From Parahaliea aestuarii (GTDB lineage Bacteria > Pseudomonadota > Gammaproteobacteria > Pseudomonadales > Halieaceae), in assembly GCF_008064635.1 (NCBI RefSeq), contig NZ_VRYZ01000005.1:186001-250000 (forward strand): a stretch of 64,000 nucleotides of DNA, given 5' to 3'. The notes beneath the pieces are model-generated. The model saw nothing but the letters and a program-made list of their open reading frames with translations, had not been told where the DNA came from and did no database searches. Made by a program: the position numbers and the translations under genes. Each line of letters begins with the position of its first letter. Positions within the stretch are counted from its first letter, which is position 1. This document shows, piece by piece, positions 1-10,351 of this stretch.

Positions 1-861
1 GTCGGTGGCCCCGAGTGGGACAAGGTCGAGGCCGCCCTGCGCCCGGAGAAGGGCCTGCTGGGGTTGCGCTCGGCGCTGGAACTGTTCGGTAATCTGCGCC
101 CGGCGCTGCTCTATCCGCAACTGGCCGCGGCATCCAGCCTGAAGCCGGAGCTGGTGGCGGGGCTGGATATTCTCATCGTGCGCGAACTTACCGGCGGCAT
201 CTACTTCGGTGAGCCCCGCGGCATCCGCACCCTGGAGAATGGTGAGCGCCAGGGCTATAACACCTATGTCTACAGCGAGTCGGAGATTCGCCGCATCGGC
301 CACCTGGCCTTCAATCTGGCCCGGGCGCGCGACAGGCGCGTGTGCAGTGTGGACAAGTCCAACGTACTGGAAGTGACGGTGCTTTGGCGCGAAGTCATGG
401 AAGAAGTGGCGAAGGACTATCCCGACGTCGAGCTGTCCCACATGTACGTGGACAACGCCGCCATGCAACTGGTGCGTGCGCCCAAGCAGTTCGACGTGCT
501 GGTGACCGGCAACATGTTCGGCGACATCCTCTCCGACGCCGCCGCCATGCTCACCGGTTCTATCGGCATGCTGCCATCCGCCTCCCTCGACAAGAACGGC
601 CGCGGTATGTACGAGCCCTGTCACGGCTCCGCGCCGGACATCGCAGGGCAGGGCATCGCCAACCCCCTGGCCACCATCCTGTCGGTGGCGATGATGCTGC
701 GGTATACGCTGAACCAGCCGGAGGCCGCCGCCGCGATAGAAAGTGCGGTCAGCCAGGTGCTCGATGCGGGGCTGCGCACAGCGGATATCTGGGCCGAGGG
801 CGACAGCCGGGTATCCACCACGGAAATGGGCGACGCCGTGTTGCGCGCCCTTGAATCCTGA
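1..861 (+). CDS. leuB: 3-isopropylmalate dehydrogenase, 3' part (5' end outside window)
   Basis: This enzyme oxidatively decarboxylates 3-isopropylmalate with NAD in cytosolic leucine biosynthesis. The reading frame is open from base 1, so the gene starts upstream; 286 residues are present of a family length near 360. Visible family motifs are [10 protein letters not shown] with the catalytic Tyr, [10 protein letters not shown] with the catalytic Lys, the metal-binding GDILSD and the NAD-binding [15 protein letters not shown]. The first in-window start codon (TTG at 64) is internal to the protein and is not the real start. asd follows 26 bases after the stop, the order seen in Pseudomonas (leuB-asd-fimV-truA), so co-transcription is likely. 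Identification is secure. Confidence 0.97.
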   Translation, partial: VGGPEWDKVEAALRPEKGLLGLRSALELFGNLRPALLYPQLAAASSLKPELVAGLDILIVRELTGGIYFGEPRGIRTLENGERQGYNTYVYSESEIRRIGHLAFNLARARDRRVCSVDKSNVLEVTVLWREVMEEVAKDYPDVELSHMYVDNAAMQLVRAPKQFDVLVTGNMFGDILSDAAAMLTGSIGMLPSASLDKNGRGMYEPCHGSAPDIAGQGIANPLATILSVAMMLRYTLNQPEAAAAIESAVSQVLDAGLRTADIWAEGDSRVSTTEMGDAVLRALES

Positions 862-887
862 AACTCACTCACTAACGGAACAAAACA

Positions 888-1913
888 ATGGCAGATTCAT
901 ACGATGTAGCCGTCGTCGGCGCCACCGGTGCCGTCGGCGAGACCATGATCGAGATTCTCGAGCAGCGGAACTTTCCGGTGCGCAATCTCTACCCGCTGGC
1001 CTCAAGCCGTTCGGCGGGCAAGTCCATCAAGTTCAAGGGCAAGTCGGTGAAGGTGACCGACCTCGCCGAGTTCGATTTCAGCAAGGCACAGATCGGCCTG
1101 TTCTCCGCCGGCGGCAGCATCTCCGAGGAGTTTGCCCCGAAGGCGGCCGCGGCCGGCTGTGTGGTGATCGACAACACCTCCCATTTCCGCCGTGACGAAG
1201 ACATTCCGCTGGTGGTGCCGGAGGTGAACCCAGAGGCACTGGCCCAGTACAGCAACCGCAATATTATTGCCAACCCCAACTGCTCCACCATTCAGATGCT
1301 GGTGGCGCTGAAGCCGATCTACGACGCGGTGGGTATCGAGCGCATTAATGTGTGCACCTACCAGGCGGTATCCGGTACCGGCAAGGAAGCGATCGAGGAG
1401 CTGGCCGGGCAGACGGCACGCCTGCTCAATGGCCAGGACGCGGAGTGCGAGGTTTACCCCAAGCAGATCGCCTTCAATGCCTTGCCGCACATCGACACCT
1501 TCCAGGACAACGGCTACACCCGGGAAGAGATGAAGATGGTGTGGGAGACCCAGAAGATCTTCGGCGACGACAGCATTCAGGTGAACCCGACCTGTGTGCG
1601 CATTCCCGTTTTCTTCGGCCACTCCGAGGCCGTGCACATCGAAACCCGCGAGAAAATCAGCGTGGAGAAAGTGCGCGAGCTACTGGCGCAGGCCGATGGC
1701 GTCACGCTGATGGACGAGCGCGCCGATGGCGGCTACCCCACGGCGGTGACCGAGGCGGCGGGCAAGGACCCGGTATTTGTCGGTCGCATTCGCGAAGATA
1801 TCTCCCATCCGCGCGGATTGAACCTGTGGATTGTGGCCGACAATGTGCGCAAGGGGGCCGCGCTCAATAGTGTGCAAATTGCCGAGAGCATGATCAGCAC
1901 CTATCTTGATTAA
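888..1913 (+). CDS. asd: Aspartate-semialdehyde dehydrogenase
   Basis: The enzyme reduces aspartyl-phosphate to aspartate semialdehyde with NADPH, feeding lysine, diaminopimelate, threonine and methionine synthesis. At 341 residues it has normal length. The N-terminal Rossmann motif VVGATGAVGE is intact, the catalytic cysteine lies in NPNCSTIQM (Cys132 by this numbering), and the active-site histidine lies in FFGHSEAVH (His245). The start is an ATG after AACGGAACAAAACA, with no strong Shine-Dalgarno. Its product is also a substrate of carboxy(nor)spermidine dehydrogenases, a family represented at 21744, although the two loci are not linked. A nested inverted repeat follows the gene. Confidence 0.97.
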   Translation: MADSYDVAVVGATGAVGETMIEILEQRNFPVRNLYPLASSRSAGKSIKFKGKSVKVTDLAEFDFSKAQIGLFSAGGSISEEFAPKAAAAGCVVIDNTSHFRRDEDIPLVVPEVNPEALAQYSNRNIIANPNCSTIQMLVALKPIYDAVGIERINVCTYQAVSGTGKEAIEELAGQTARLLNGQDAECEVYPKQIAFNALPHIDTFQDNGYTREEMKMVWETQKIFGDDSIQVNPTCVRIPVFFGHSEAVHIETREKISVEKVRELLAQADGVTLMDERADGGYPTAVTEAAGKDPVFVGRIREDISHPRGLNLWIVADNVRKGAALNSVQIAESMISTYLD

Positions 1914-1945
1914 TAATGACCTAGTCGACATACTTGGGCGAAATG

Positions 1946-1986
1946 AGGACCCCGACGGGCGTCGGGAAGCCTTTTCAAGGGGTCCT
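1946..1986. terminator. Nested inverted repeat between asd and fimV, possible terminator
   Basis: An outer stem AGGACCCC (1946-1953) pairs with GGGGTCCT (1979-1986). Inside it CCCGAC (1951-1956) pairs with GTCGGG (1961-1966). The two stems share bases, so they would be alternative or coaxial folds. A short T-rich stretch (CCTTTTC) follows the inner stem and TTTCT follows the outer one. It may end the leuB-asd transcript or act as a switch before fimV; the U-tracts are weak, so the terminator call is tentative. Confidence 0.4.
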
Positions 1987-2128
1987 TTCTATACCCGCTG
2001 CAGTGTCCCTGGGGGCCAATTCGGGATCGGGAACCAGTTCCCGGCTGCAGCGATTCGCGTCGCGATTGCGGCTGGACTAGGGGGATGCCGGCTTGGCGAA
2101 GCAGGTGCAGAATAATAAAGGCTTGGGT

Positions 2129-4498
2129 ATGGCTAGGAAACGGACGTTGCCGGCGGTGTTGTTTTCCCTCGGCTGCCTGCATGCGGGGTCTGTCTGGGCG
2201 CTGGGCCTCGGTGACATTACCCTTGAGTCCTTCCTCAACGAACCCCTGAAAGCCAAGGTCGATTTGCTCAACACCGGCGGCTTGCACGAGGATCAGATTC
2301 GCGTGCGTCTCGCCACCACCGAGGACTTTGACCGCATGGGCGTGGACCGCGCCTACTTCCTCACGGGCATCAAATTTGAAGTCCAGGTGGAAGAAAACGG
2401 ACAGGGCAGCATCCTGATCAGGTCCGACGACCCGGTGCTGGAACCCTATCTCGACTTTATTATTGAAACCCGCTGGCCCTCCGGCCGCCTGCTGCGTGAG
2501 TACACCGTGCTGGTGGATCCGCCGGCCTTCGACAGCGCCGCCGAGGTAGTATCTGCCAGCAGGCGGGTGGAAGAAGTCGAAGGCATTCCCGATCCATCCG
2601 CAAAAAAGACTGAGCCGGAAGTCGCCACGGGCACCCGCGTCGGGGTGGGTCAGAAATCCAGCCTCGCACCGGGTCAAATGCCCCAGCGTAACTTCAGTGC
2701 CGATACCTCTCAGGCCCCCGCCCCGGGTGCGCGCTACATGGTGCGTCGCGACGAGAATCTCTGGTCGATTGCCCAGGCGGCGCGCCCCGACGGCACCTCG
2801 GTGCACCAGACCATGCTCGATATCCAGCGTCTCAATCCCGATGCCTTTATCGACGGCAATATCAATCGCATCAAGGCCGGCTATATCATTTACCTGCCGG
2901 CCTCCGGTGACATCAGCTCGGCTGACCTCGAAGAGGCGCTCGCCGAAGTAAAGCAACAGAATGAAGACTGGCGCGCCGGTCGCGCCTCCGACCCCTATGC
3001 GGCCTCCGGCCCGTCCCTACGCATCTCGGCCAATGACGCGACAGAGGAAAGCGGCGGTGGTGACGGTGATAGCAACTCAGCTCCCGCGTCCGCCAGTGCC
3101 GGCGCCAGCAGCGCCGCGGCGCTTGAGAGCCTCGAGCGTTCCGAGCTGGAAAACGCAGAATTGCAGGGGCGCCTCGATGCCCTGAACGACCGGGTGGAAA
3201 CCCTGGAAAGCATCGTCTCGGTCAAGGATGAACAGATAGCCGCGCTGCAGCAGGCGCTGCGGGATGCCGATATCGATGCCGATGTTGCAGGCTCTGAAAC
3301 GGAGGACGGCGCCCCCGGCCTCGACGCTGCCGCAAGTAGTCCCGCACAGCCAGGTGCTGGCGACGGCGATAACAGCGATAGTGGCGATGCTGCCTCGGCC
3401 GTAGAGACAGCAGCTGGCGATGCCGCCCCCGCCGCGGAACCGGAATCCCGGCCGGCCGAGGCCGCCGCACCGGCTCCCGGGCCGACCCCCGCTGCGGCTA
3501 CCACCAGTAGCGGCAACTGGTATGACAGCCTGCTCTATCCCGGTATTGCTTTGCTGGCTCTGCTGGCGGGCCTGCTACTGTGGCGGCGACGCAAAGCCGA
3601 TCGCGATGAGGCTGACGAAGAGCAGGATGTCTTCGCCGGCGTAGAGTTGAAGCATCAGGAACTGGATGTCGACGACGAACTGGAACTGGAGCCGGCAGGT
3701 CATGCAGACACTGCTCCGCCAGTGCCGGACTCGCGTACCCGGCAGAATGAGGAGCGCGGCTACGGGCAGCGCAAGCACGATCAGTACGCGTCCGATGCCG
3801 ATTCCGGTGACGCGCTCGCCGAGGCGGATATCTACATTGCCTACGGCCGCTATCCCCAGGCCATTGAGCTGCTGCGCAATGCCATCAATGCCGAGCCCGG
3901 CAACCCGGTGTTCCGCGTCAAACTCCTCGAGCTTTACGCCCGCACTGACCGCGAGGCCGAGGCACTGCAGGAACTGGAGGCGCTGCGGGACATCGGCGAC
4001 GAGAGTGCGATTGCCCGCGCCGAGGAGGCGCTTTCCGCCGCCGAGTTCGATTCCTCGACTGCGGATACGGTGGTGCCTGTGTTCAGCGCCGCGCCAACTG
4101 TCGGCAATCCCGGCGGCGCGCTGTCATCGCCGATAGCCGATGAGCCGCTTTCCCGTTTCGACAGTGCTCCCGAATTTGAGGACAGCCTGGAGTCGCCCGA
4201 GGACAGCTTCAGCGACCTGGAGATTGAAGACGATTTCGCTGATTTCGAGGATGAACTCGACCTCAGCGGCGATTTCGAGACCGCCGCTCCCGCCAGTGTG
4301 GAGGAGGATGACGAGGACAGCGAGGACATGGTGTTTGCCGCCGAAGGCAACCCGGTCTCGACCAAGCTCGACCTGGCCCGCGCCTACATTGATATGGGCG
4401 ACGAGCCCGGTGCCCGCCAGATCCTGGAAGAAGTTCTCCTTGAAGGCAGCGACGAGCAGCGTCAGGAAGCACAGGGGCTGATTGACCGGCTTGGCTGA
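2129..4498 (+). CDS. fimV: FimV-like polar hub protein with LysM, membrane segment and TPR
   Basis: FimV proteins organise the cell pole and promote type IV pilus assembly and twitching motility. The predicted protein has about 789 residues. A signal peptide is followed by the conserved LGLGDITLESFLNEPL segment. A LysM domain (about residues 202-259, ending AGYIIYLP) is followed by a predicted coiled coil, an Ala/Asp/Glu-rich low-complexity stretch, and one membrane helix near residues 466-487 followed by WRRRK. Beyond lie TPR-like repeats (ADIYIAYGRYPQAIELL), an acidic linker and the conserved C-terminal helical domain STKLDLARAYIDMGD. I prefer the ATG at 2129 (AAAGG 8 bases upstream, signal peptide directly after it) to the in-frame TTG at 2093. 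The gene overlaps the start of truA. Confidence 0.92.
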   Translation: MARKRTLPAVLFSLGCLHAGSVWALGLGDITLESFLNEPLKAKVDLLNTGGLHEDQIRVRLATTEDFDRMGVDRAYFLTGIKFEVQVEENGQGSILIRSDDPVLEPYLDFIIETRWPSGRLLREYTVLVDPPAFDSAAEVVSASRRVEEVEGIPDPSAKKTEPEVATGTRVGVGQKSSLAPGQMPQRNFSADTSQAPAPGARYMVRRDENLWSIAQAARPDGTSVHQTMLDIQRLNPDAFIDGNINRIKAGYIIYLPASGDISSADLEEALAEVKQQNEDWRAGRASDPYAASGPSLRISANDATEESGGGDGDSNSAPASASAGASSAAALESLERSELENAELQGRLDALNDRVETLESIVSVKDEQIAALQQALRDADIDADVAGSETEDGAPGLDAAASSPAQPGAGDGDNSDSGDAASAVETAAGDAAPAAEPESRPAEAAAPAPGPTPAAATTSSGNWYDSLLYPGIALLALLAGLLLWRRRKADRDEADEEQDVFAGVELKHQELDVDDELELEPAGHADTAPPVPDSRTRQNEERGYGQRKHDQYASDADSGDALAEADIYIAYGRYPQAIELLRNAINAEPGNPVFRVKLLELYARTDREAEALQELEALRDIGDESAIARAEEALSAAEFDSSTADTVVPVFSAAPTVGNPGGALSSPIADEPLSRFDSAPEFEDSLESPEDSFSDLEIEDDFADFEDELDLSGDFETAAPASVEEDDEDSEDMVFAAEGNPVSTKLDLARAYIDMGDEPGARQILEEVLLEGSDEQRQEAQGLIDRLG

Positions 4499-5324
4499 TT
4501 TTCTCTCCGCCGACCCGCTGCCACCCGCTGCGCGGGTGGCCTGCCGGGTCGAGTACGATGGCAGTCGTTACAGCGGCTGGCAGTCGCAACCCCACCTCGA
4601 TGTCAGTACCGTGCAGGAAACCCTGGAGGCAGCACTGTCGCGGGTTGCCAATGCGCCGGTTCGGGTGCACTGCGCCGGGCGCACGGATACGGGCGTTCAC
4701 GGCCACAACCAGATTGTGCATTTCGACAGTCCGGTGTCCCGCAGTCCAAAGGCCTGGGTGCTGGGGGGCAATGCCAACCTGCCTTTCGATGTGCGCCTGC
4801 ACTGGGCCGTGCCGGTGGCGGGGGAGTTTCACGCCCGTTTTTCAGCGACCGCGCGACGCTATCGCTACATTATCGCCAACACCCCGGTGCGACCGGCCCA
4901 CCTCGGCGGCCAGGTCACCTGGCAGCGGCGACCACTGGATGTCGGCCTGATGCACAGCGAGGCCCAGTGCCTGTTGGGCGAACAGGATTTCAGCGCCTTT
5001 CGCGCTGCGGCCTGCCAATCCAACAGCCCCTTTCGCAACGTACACAGTGTGAGTGTGGAGCGACGCGGGGCACTGTTGGTGATCGATATTCGCGCCAATG
5101 CCTTTTTGCATCACATGGTGCGCAACATTGCCGGCAGCCTGATGGCGGTGGGTAGTGGTCGTGCCCCGGCGGGCTGGCTGGCGCAATTGCTGGCGGGGCG
5201 CGATCGCACCGTGGCCGCCGATACCGCGCCGCCCGATGGCCTGTACCTGGTGGATGTCAGTTACCCCGGGCATTTCGGGTTGCCGGCAACGCCGGCCGGG
5301 CCGCTGCTGCTGGGCGGTACCTGA
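4482..5324 (+). CDS. truA: tRNA pseudouridine(38-40) synthase
   Basis: TruA isomerises uridines 38, 39 and 40 in the tRNA anticodon arm. The motif GRTDTGVHG carries the catalytic aspartate (Asp69 if the start is TTG 4482), and the N-terminal VEYDGSRYSGWQ and the later FLHHMVRNIAGSL segments are typical. Length is about 280 residues. The start is uncertain: TTG at 4482 and TTG at 4491 both overlap the fimV stop, and GTG at 4536 would place the conserved core directly at the N-terminus. Homologues carry 10-20 residues before the core, so one of the TTG codons is preferred. The overlap implies translational coupling to fimV. Confidence 0.95.
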   Translation: MTGLADFLSADPLPPAARVACRVEYDGSRYSGWQSQPHLDVSTVQETLEAALSRVANAPVRVHCAGRTDTGVHGHNQIVHFDSPVSRSPKAWVLGGNANLPFDVRLHWAVPVAGEFHARFSATARRYRYIIANTPVRPAHLGGQVTWQRRPLDVGLMHSEAQCLLGEQDFSAFRAAACQSNSPFRNVHSVSVERRGALLVIDIRANAFLHHMVRNIAGSLMAVGSGRAPAGWLAQLLAGRDRTVAADTAPPDGLYLVDVSYPGHFGLPATPAGPLLLGGT

Positions 5325-5336
5325 ACGGCCGCTGTA

Positions 5337-5366
5337 AAGACAGTCCGGCGTCCGGTCTGCTATGAT
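5337..5366 (+). promoter_or_regulatory. Candidate sigma70 promoter for trpF
   Basis: AAGACA (5337-5342) and TATGAT (5361-5366) are separated by 18 bases and lie about 30 bases before the trpF start. The -10 box is followed by GCGGCCCC, a GC-rich discriminator. Seen by eye only; transcription could also read through from truA. Confidence 0.42.
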
Positions 5367-5395
5367 GCGGCCCCCTGGTAATTGGTGTTTTTCTG

Positions 5396-6031
5396 GTGTC
5401 CCGGACCCGAATAAAGATTTGCGGCATTACCTCCGCGGACGATGCGCAGCAGGTCTGCCGTGCCGGAGCCGATGCCCTGGGGCTGGTGTTTTACGCGCCG
5501 AGCCCGCGGGCAGTGGACATTGCCACCGCCCGGGAAATCGCCGCCGCCGCCGCGCCCTTTGTGCAGCTGGTGGGCCTGTTCGTCAATGAGCAGGCTGAGC
5601 GTATCGAAGAGGTGCTGGCGCAGGTCCCTCTGCACACCTTGCAGTTTCACGGTGATGAAAGCCCCGATTTCTGCCGCCAGTTTCAGCGGCCCTGGCTGAA
5701 AGCCCTGCGGGTCAAAGCGGGAAGCGCTCCAGCCGCGGCCTGCCAGCCGTATCGCGAAGCCAGCGCTATTTTGCTGGACAGCTGGCAGGAGGGAGTGCCT
5801 GGCGGCACAGGCAAGGCCTTCGACTGGCAGCAGGCCAGGGGAGAGTTTCCCATGCCGGTCGTACTGGCCGGCGGTTTGAATGCCGACAATGTCGGGCAGG
5901 GCATACAACTGTTGCGCCCCGCGGCGGTTGATGTCAGCGGTGGCGTGGAAAGCGCGCCCGGGCGCAAGGATCCGGGCAAAGTAAGAGCGTTTATTGCGGC
6001 GGTGCGCGCCGCTGACGAATTGCAGGACTAG
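5396..6031 (+). CDS. trpF: Phosphoribosylanthranilate isomerase
   Basis: This beta/alpha-barrel enzyme catalyses the Amadori rearrangement of phosphoribosylanthranilate in tryptophan biosynthesis. At 211 residues it has the usual monofunctional length. Visible motifs are IKICGIT (catalytic Cys), [26 protein letters not shown] (catalytic Asp) and [10 protein letters not shown], and VDVSGGVES forms the C-terminal phosphate site. The start is GTG. trpB starts 5 bases after the stop, so trpF, trpB and trpA form one unit. Confidence 0.96.
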   Translation: MSRTRIKICGITSADDAQQVCRAGADALGLVFYAPSPRAVDIATAREIAAAAAPFVQLVGLFVNEQAERIEEVLAQVPLHTLQFHGDESPDFCRQFQRPWLKALRVKAGSAPAAACQPYREASAILLDSWQEGVPGGTGKAFDWQQARGEFPMPVVLAGGLNADNVGQGIQLLRPAAVDVSGGVESAPGRKDPGKVRAFIAAVRAADELQD

Positions 6032-6036
6032 CCAAG

Positions 6037-7251
6037 ATGACAAGCGAACAGAACCTTTTTGACAGTGTGCCCGATGCCCATGGCAGATTCGGCGATTACG
6101 GCGGCAAATACGTTGCCGAGACCCTGATGTCGGCACTGGCGGAACTGGAGCGGCTGTACCGCCGGCTCTCCGCCGATGCCGATTTCCAGGCTGAACTGGA
6201 CGCTGACCTCACTCATTACGTAGGTCGTCCGTCGCCGCTGTATCACGCGCAACGCTGGTCGCAGCAAGTCGGCGGTGCACAGATTTATCTCAAGCGCGAA
6301 GACCTCAACCACACCGGCGCCCACAAGGTGAACAACACGATTGGCCAGGCCCTGCTGGCCAAGCACATGGGCAAGCAGAGGGTGATTGCCGAGACTGGCG
6401 CCGGCCAGCACGGTGTCGCCACCGCCACCATCGCTGCCCGCCTCGGGCTCGAGTGCCAGGTGTACATGGGCGAAGAGGATGTGCGCCGCCAGGCACTCAA
6501 TGTCTACCGCATGAAGTTGCTGGGCGCTGAAGTGATTCCGGTAACTTCCGGCTCGAAGACCCTGAAAGACGCCATGAACGAAGCCATGCGCGACTGGGTC
6601 ACCAACGTCGACGACACCTTTTACATTATCGGCACCGTGGCCGGCCCCCATCCCTATCCCGAACTGGTGCGCGACTTCCAGTGCGTGATCGGCCGCGAGG
6701 CCCGCGCCCAGTCGCTGGCCCAGACCGGCCGCCTGCCGGATGCCCTGGTGGCTTGCGTGGGTGGCGGCTCTAATGCCATTGGCCTGTTCCACCCCTTCCT
6801 CAAGGACGAAAGCGTGGCCATGTACGGGGTGGAAGCCGGCGGTCACGGCCTCGCCACCGGCGAGCACGCCGCGCCGTTGACGGCCGGCACGCCAGGTGTC
6901 CTGCACGGCAACCGCACCTACCTGATGCAGGACGAGGACGGCCAGATACTGCACACCCATTCCGTGTCCGCTGGTCTCGACTATCCGGGTGTTGGCCCCG
7001 AGCACGCCTGGCTGAAGGATATCGGCCGCGTAAATTACGTGGTGGCTGACGACGATGACGCGCTGAAAGCCTTCCATATCCTCACCCGTGTCGAGGGCAT
7101 CATGCCGGCCCTGGAGAGCAGTCACGCCCTGGCCTATGCCGCCAAACTGGCCGCGGGAATGAGCCCGGACCAGCACATCGTGGTCAACCTTTCCGGCCGC
7201 GGAGACAAGGACATCCACACCGTCGCCGCGATTGACGGCATTGAGTTTTAA
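6037..7251 (+). CDS. trpB: Tryptophan synthase beta chain
   Basis: TrpB condenses indole with serine in a PLP-dependent reaction and forms an alpha2-beta2 complex with TrpA. The 404-residue protein has the PLP lysine in [10 protein letters not shown] (Lys97), the catalytic glutamate in AETGAGQHG and the phosphate-binding loop [19 protein letters not shown] is the usual N-terminal substrate region. ATG start 5 bases after trpF; trpA begins 10 bases after the stop. No feature suggests the serine-sensing or standalone TrpB2 type. Confidence 0.97.
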   Translation: MTSEQNLFDSVPDAHGRFGDYGGKYVAETLMSALAELERLYRRLSADADFQAELDADLTHYVGRPSPLYHAQRWSQQVGGAQIYLKREDLNHTGAHKVNNTIGQALLAKHMGKQRVIAETGAGQHGVATATIAARLGLECQVYMGEEDVRRQALNVYRMKLLGAEVIPVTSGSKTLKDAMNEAMRDWVTNVDDTFYIIGTVAGPHPYPELVRDFQCVIGREARAQSLAQTGRLPDALVACVGGGSNAIGLFHPFLKDESVAMYGVEAGGHGLATGEHAAPLTAGTPGVLHGNRTYLMQDEDGQILHTHSVSAGLDYPGVGPEHAWLKDIGRVNYVVADDDDALKAFHILTRVEGIMPALESSHALAYAAKLAAGMSPDQHIVVNLSGRGDKDIHTVAAIDGIEF

Positions 7252-7261
7252 GGGGATAGCG

Positions 7262-8083
7262 GTGAGTCGAATTGCGGAACGTTTTCAACAGCTGGCAGAG
7301 CAGGGGCGCAAGGCCCTGATCCCCTATGTGGTGGCCGGCGATCCGGGGGTGGCCATCACCGTGCCCCTGATGCATGCGCTGGTCGAGGCTGGCGCCGATG
7401 TGATTGAGCTCGGTGTGCCGTTTTCCGATCCGATGTCGGAGGGCCCCACCATCCAGCTGGCCCACGAGCGCGCCCTCGCCAACAAGGTGCGCCTGCGGGA
7501 CGTCCTGGACATGGTGCGCGAATTCCGCGCCCGGGACGGCGATACCCCGGTGCTGCTGATGGGCTACGCCAATCCGGTGGAGCGCATGGGTCATGCCGCT
7601 TTCGCCGATGCCGCTACCGGGGCGGGCGTCGACGCCTTGCTGACGGTGGATATCCCGCCGGAGGAAGTGGCGGCGGTGAACGCCGAACTGCACCGCGTGG
7701 GTATGGACAATATTTTCCTGATTGCACCCACGACACCAAGCGAGCGGATTGGCCTGATTACCGCCCAGGCCAGCGGTTTCATTTACTACGTGGCCCTGAA
7801 AGGTGTCACTGGCGCAGGCCACCTCGATATTGCCGATGTGTCGGCCCATCTGGCCCGTATCCGCGAAACCACCGATTTGCCACTGGCAGTTGGCTTCGGT
7901 ATCAAGGATGCCGCCTCGGCCCGGGCCGTGGCGGATGTCGCCGACGGTGTTGTTGTGGGCAGTGCCCTGGTGCAGCGTTTGGCGGAATCCGCCGGGCGGC
8001 AGGATGACGAAGCGCAGACCATTGCCCACGCAGTGGAATTACTGGCGCAAATCCGCCGTGGAATCGACGGCGCGCCTTCCTAG
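7262..8083 (+). CDS. trpA: Tryptophan synthase alpha chain
   Basis: TrpA cleaves indole-3-glycerol phosphate and channels indole to TrpB. The catalytic residues are in [13 protein letters not shown] (Glu and Asp). [14 protein letters not shown]-like [23 protein letters not shown] and [11 protein letters not shown] are barrel motifs. I choose GTG at 7262 because AGGGGAT precedes it and [10 protein letters not shown] matches the usual N-terminus; a longer frame opens at 7232 inside trpB. This gives 273 residues. Confidence 0.96.
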   Translation: MSRIAERFQQLAEQGRKALIPYVVAGDPGVAITVPLMHALVEAGADVIELGVPFSDPMSEGPTIQLAHERALANKVRLRDVLDMVREFRARDGDTPVLLMGYANPVERMGHAAFADAATGAGVDALLTVDIPPEEVAAVNAELHRVGMDNIFLIAPTTPSERIGLITAQASGFIYYVALKGVTGAGHLDIADVSAHLARIRETTDLPLAVGFGIKDAASARAVADVADGVVVGSALVQRLAESAGRQDDEAQTIAHAVELLAQIRRGIDGAPS

Positions 8084-8100
8084 TTGCGGGGGGCGACGTT

Positions 8101-8106
8101 TATAAT
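8101..8106 (+). promoter_or_regulatory. Consensus -10 box upstream of accD
   Basis: TATAAT, a perfect sigma70 -10 hexamer, lies 25 bases before the accD ATG and is followed by GCCCGC. The best -35 is weak (TTCCTA at 8077-8082, inside the end of trpA). It suggests accD can be transcribed independently of trpFBA. Confidence 0.5.
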
Positions 8107-8130
8107 GCCCGCAACAAAGCGGGAGATGCC

Positions 8131-9072
8131 ATGAGCTGGATAGACAAGATTCTGCCCACCGGGGTGCGCAAGGAGGAGGGCAATCGCCGCTCCAACGTAC
8201 CGGAGGGCCTGTGGACCAAATGTGTCAAGTGCGAGGCGGTGCTCTATCGTCCCGATCTCGAGCGCAATGACGATGTCTGCCCCAAGTGTGACCACCACAT
8301 GCGTATCGGCGCACGCCGGCGCCTGGATATCTTTCTCGACCAGCACGACCGGCAGGAAATCCACACCGATGTGGAGCCGGTTGATCGCCTCAAGTTCAAG
8401 GACAAGAAGCGCTACCGGGACCGCCTGACAGCGGCGCAGAAAGCCACCGGCGAAAAGGACGCCCTGATTGCCATGCGCGGCACCCTGCAGGGCATGCCGC
8501 TGGTGGTGGTGGCCTTTGAGTTCGCCTTCCACGGCGGCTCCATGGGCTACGCGGTGGGCGAGAAGTTTACCCGCGCAGCGCAACTGGCGCTGGAAGAGGG
8601 GATTCCCCTGGTCTGCTTCTCCGCCTCCGGTGGCGCGCGCATGCAGGAAGCCCTGATTTCCCTGATGCAGATGGCCAAGACGTCAGCGGTGATCGAGCGC
8701 ATGAAGCAGGCCGGTGTGCCCTACGTATCGGTGATGACCGATCCTATCTACGGTGGTGTCTCCGCTTCCCTGGCCCTGCTGGGTGATATCAATGTGGCAG
8801 AGCCCGATGCGCGCGCCGGCTTTGCCGGCCCCAACATTATCGAGCAGACCATTCGCCAGAAGTTGCCCAAGGGCTTCCAGCGCAGCGAGTTCCTGCTCGA
8901 TCACGGCGCCATCGACATGATTGTGCACCGCAATGACATGCGCGACACCCTCGGCCGGCTGCTGGCCAAGCTCACCGCCACGGAACTGGCGCAATCTCCG
9001 CCAGCGGCGGAGGAGGAAGGGGTCGAAACGCGCGACGGTGAAGAGGTGGAGTCCGTCCAGGACGATGACTGA
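8131..9072 (+). CDS. accD: Acetyl-CoA carboxylase carboxyltransferase subunit beta
   Basis: AccD and AccA (not in the window) transfer the carboxyl group from biotin to acetyl-CoA, giving malonyl-CoA for fatty acid synthesis. The N-terminus carries the expected zinc ribbon with Cys31, Cys34, Cys50 and Cys53, followed by the crotonase-like carboxyltransferase core ([46 protein letters not shown]). The last 25 residues are an acidic tail, normal for the family. The 313-residue gene has its own candidate promoter and a GGGAG ribosome site; folC overlaps its stop by 8 bases. Confidence 0.97.
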   Translation: MSWIDKILPTGVRKEEGNRRSNVPEGLWTKCVKCEAVLYRPDLERNDDVCPKCDHHMRIGARRRLDIFLDQHDRQEIHTDVEPVDRLKFKDKKRYRDRLTAAQKATGEKDALIAMRGTLQGMPLVVVAFEFAFHGGSMGYAVGEKFTRAAQLALEEGIPLVCFSASGGARMQEALISLMQMAKTSAVIERMKQAGVPYVSVMTDPIYGGVSASLALLGDINVAEPDARAGFAGPNIIEQTIRQKLPKGFQRSEFLLDHGAIDMIVHRNDMRDTLGRLLAKLTATELAQSPPAAEEEGVETRDGEEVESVQDDD

Positions 9073-10351
9073 CACCGGCCTGGCGGCCTGGCTGGAGCGC
9101 CTCGAAGCACTGCATCCTCGCGAAATCGACCTCGGCCTCGAACGCGTTGGCGTGGTCGCGCACAGGCTCGGCCTGCTGCCGGTGACGGTACCGGTGGTCA
9201 CCATCGCCGGGACCAACGGCAAGGGATCCACCGCCGCGGCCCTCGAGGCCCTGCTGCTGGCGGCAGGGCGTCAACCCGGCGTCTATACCTCTCCTCATTT
9301 GTTGCGTTACAACGAGCGCATCCGGGTGGCCGGGCGCGAGGCCGACGACGGTGCCATCGTGGCCGCCTTTGCCGACATCGAGCGCGCTCGCGCTGAAACA
9401 TCCCTCAGCTACTTCGAGTTTGCCACCCTGGCGGCCCTGCTGGTGTTTCGCCAGCAGGCGGCTGACGTACTGGTGCTGGAAGTCGGACTCGGCGGCCGCC
9501 TGGATGCGGTCAATATTGTCGATCCCACTGTCGCGGTGATTACCAGCATTGGCCTCGACCACCAGGACTGGCTGGGCGATGACATCGACGGTATCGCCCG
9601 GGAAAAGGCCGGCATTCTGCGCTCCGGTGTGCACGCCGTGATCGCCGAGAGCCAGCCGCCGCGGGGTTTACTGGAGGCGGTGGCTGCGAGCGGCGCCAAT
9701 GCCCGCTACCTCGGGCAGGATTTTTACTGCGATGAGGCCGCGGATGCCTGGTCTCCCCGACTGCTTCAGGCATCGGGCGAGCCAGTGGTACTACCGCCGC
9801 AGGCCAGGGGCGCGTTACTGCCCTCCAACCTCTGTGCCGCCCTGCAGGCAGCCCTGCTACTCGGGGTGGACGTGGCGGCACTGCCGCTGCGGGACATCTT
9901 TGCTGCCCTGCAGCCCGCGGGACGCCGCCAGCTTCGCCACATCGGCGGTATCGACTACCTCCTGGATGTGGCGCACAATCCCCAGTCGGTCGATAAACTG
10001 GTTGAATATATCGACGCAACTCCCTGTAAAGGAAAAACAATTGCCATTTTTTCGGCGATGAAGGATAAGGACCTGAAAACCATGCTGGGCCTGACGACCG
10101 GGCGTTTCGCCGCCTGGTTTCTCGCCGATCAGCCCGACAACCCCCGGGCAGAGCAGGCTGCGCGACTGGGTGACTTGCTGCGTGAGCAGGGGGAGTTCAT
10201 GATCAGTGTCAGCAAGAATTTGCGCCAGGCTCTGCGCCGGGCGCAGAGTGTGATGAGCGAGGGCGACCGGCTGGTGGTGTTCGGTTCATTTTTTACTGTG
10301 GCGGCCGTCATGCCGTTGCTGGATAGGGATGAGAGCAGGGGCAAGGCGTGA
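9065..10351 (+). CDS. folC: Dihydrofolate synthase / folylpolyglutamate synthase
   Basis: FolC adds glutamate to dihydropteroate and to folates using ATP. The Mur-ligase-type P-loop is [12 protein letters not shown], followed by the folate-binding [12 protein letters not shown], then [13 protein letters not shown] and [12 protein letters not shown]. The ATG at 9065 lies inside the end of accD and gives 428 residues, the usual size. The frame is open further upstream within accD, but that extension has no homology-like content. The next gene overlaps its stop by four bases (GTGA). Confidence 0.95.
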   Translation: MTDTGLAAWLERLEALHPREIDLGLERVGVVAHRLGLLPVTVPVVTIAGTNGKGSTAAALEALLLAAGRQPGVYTSPHLLRYNERIRVAGREADDGAIVAAFADIERARAETSLSYFEFATLAALLVFRQQAADVLVLEVGLGGRLDAVNIVDPTVAVITSIGLDHQDWLGDDIDGIAREKAGILRSGVHAVIAESQPPRGLLEAVAASGANARYLGQDFYCDEAADAWSPRLLQASGEPVVLPPQARGALLPSNLCAALQAALLLGVDVAALPLRDIFAALQPAGRRQLRHIGGIDYLLDVAHNPQSVDKLVEYIDATPCKGKTIAIFSAMKDKDLKTMLGLTTGRFAAWFLADQPDNPRAEQAARLGDLLREQGEFMISVSKNLRQALRRAQSVMSEGDRLVVFGSFFTVAAVMPLLDRDESRGKA

